Below, one piece after another: positions 6,845 through 7,317 of a stretch of 7,317 bases of DNA. A program made the position numbers and the translations under genes. The notes under the pieces were generated by a model. It was not told the DNA's origin. It was given only the letters and a program-made list of their open reading frames with translations, and made no database searches. The DNA is from Gemmatimonadota bacterium (GTDB lineage: Bacteria > Gemmatimonadota > Gemmatimonadetes > Longimicrobiales > Longimicrobiaceae), in assembly GCA_019348265.1 (NCBI GenBank), contig JAHWJV010000176.1, forward strand, positions 1 through 7,317, written 5' to 3'. Every line of letters begins with the position of its first letter. The first letter of the stretch is position 1.

Positions 6845-7317
6845 CCCCGGGCGACCGCCCGCGCGAGTAGATCATCGAGCAGCGCGGCGCACGAGCGTTC
6901 GACGATGTCGTGGACCTCGTCGAAGCCGTCCTCGCCCCCGTAATAGGGGTCCGGCACGTCAGGACGGTGGGGGTGCGGGTCCCACTCGCGCAGCAGGTGA
7001 ACTCGACATCCGCCCCCGCTCGCCGCCTGGAGCCGCTCGATGTTCGCGCGGTTCTCCCCGTCCATCGCGATGATGTAGTCGAAGCGGTGCAGGTCGCGGC
7101 CGAGCAGCTTGCGGCTCGCCCCGGTGAGCACCACGCCGCGGGCGCGAGCCGTCGCGACGCTGCGGGCGTCCGGCGGATCTCCGTCGTGCCACCCGGAAGT
7201 TCCCGCCGAATCGATCTCGAACCGATTCTCCACCCCGCGCTCCCGCGCCAGATGTCGGAAGACCGATTCGGCGAGCGGCGAGCGACAGATATTACCGAGG
7301 CAGACGAAGAGAATTTT
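6841..7317 (-). CDS. Low-molecular-weight protein tyrosine phosphatase, start just outside window
   Basis: The frame is open from the right edge, and 158 residues are visible; only the first residue or few residues are missing, because the visible start KILFVCLGNICRSP is the usual extreme N-terminus. The catalytic P-loop C-x5-R is Cys6 to Arg12 (CLGNICRS), with Ser13 following. The general acid is Asp123 in VPDPYYGG, the family's DPYY motif. The length and SAGT (36-39) also fit. Known members dephosphorylate phosphotyrosine, and human and bacterial relatives can also remove the 5-phosphate of protein-bound ribulosamine 5-phosphate. That activity would feed the fructosamine kinase encoded 4 nt into this gene's end. 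A tyrosine-kinase partner of the Wzc/BY type is not seen in the window. The inner GTG at 7233 is not a start, as it would remove the active site. Confidence 0.93.
   Translation of the reverse strand, partial: KILFVCLGNICRSPLAESVFRHLARERGVENRFEIDSAGTSGWHDGDPPDARSVATARARGVVLTGASRKLLGRDLHRFDYIIAMDGENRANIERLQAASGGGCRVHLLREWDPHPHRPDVPDPYYGGEDGFDEVHDIVERSCAALLDDLLARAVARG

Overview
The window is high-GC DNA (GC-rich third codon positions, strongly Arg/Ala-biased shadow frames) from a bacterium with a peptidoglycan wall, probably Gram-negative. It encodes a membrane-anchored MltD-like lytic transglycosylase, a cardiolipin-synthase-like phospholipase D and a GAF/HisKA-type sensor kinase. No lineage marker is present. 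Gemmatimonadota or a similar high-GC soil or environmental phylum is a plausible guess, but only a guess.

The left half (1 to about 3270) looks rearranged. A sensor histidine kinase enters from the left edge on the + strand. It loses all homology inside its ATP-binding domain, right after the G1 motif at about 571-577. A complete CPA1-type Na+/H+ antiporter follows on the - strand (758-2029). Next come about 380 bases with no credible gene, holding a four-tract G-quadruplex motif (2256-2283) and a perfect 38-nt palindrome (2294-2331). On the + strand follows the C-terminal half of a CoA-disulfide-reductase-like flavoprotein (about 2410-3135), without its FAD/NAD-binding N-terminus. The intact antiporter is therefore bracketed by two beheaded or betailed genes, which suggests an old rearrangement scar or, less interestingly, an assembly join.

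The right half (3339-7317) is orderly and entirely on the - strand. Reading in the direction of transcription: a low-molecular-weight protein tyrosine phosphatase (lacking only its first residue or few residues at the window edge), a fructosamine-kinase-family protein overlapping it by 4 nt (ATGA), a phospholipase D/cardiolipin synthase 6 nt further on, and after a 146-nt gap an MltD-like lytic transglycosylase with a C-terminal LysM. The first three are surely co-transcribed. The phosphatase/fructosamine kinase pair fits a known type of protein-deglycation (Amadori product repair) module. The phospholipase D and the transglycosylase are envelope genes.

The transglycosylase gene ends inside a minisatellite of four perfect 14-bp units (3301-3356). 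Its last codons and its stop are made of repeat sequence. I found no tRNA, rRNA, CRISPR array or recognisable transposase. I also see no clearly new multi-gene system; the most unusual items are the two gene breaks, the repeat-derived gene end, the palindrome/G-quadruplex pair and the addition of a phospholipase D to the deglycation pair.
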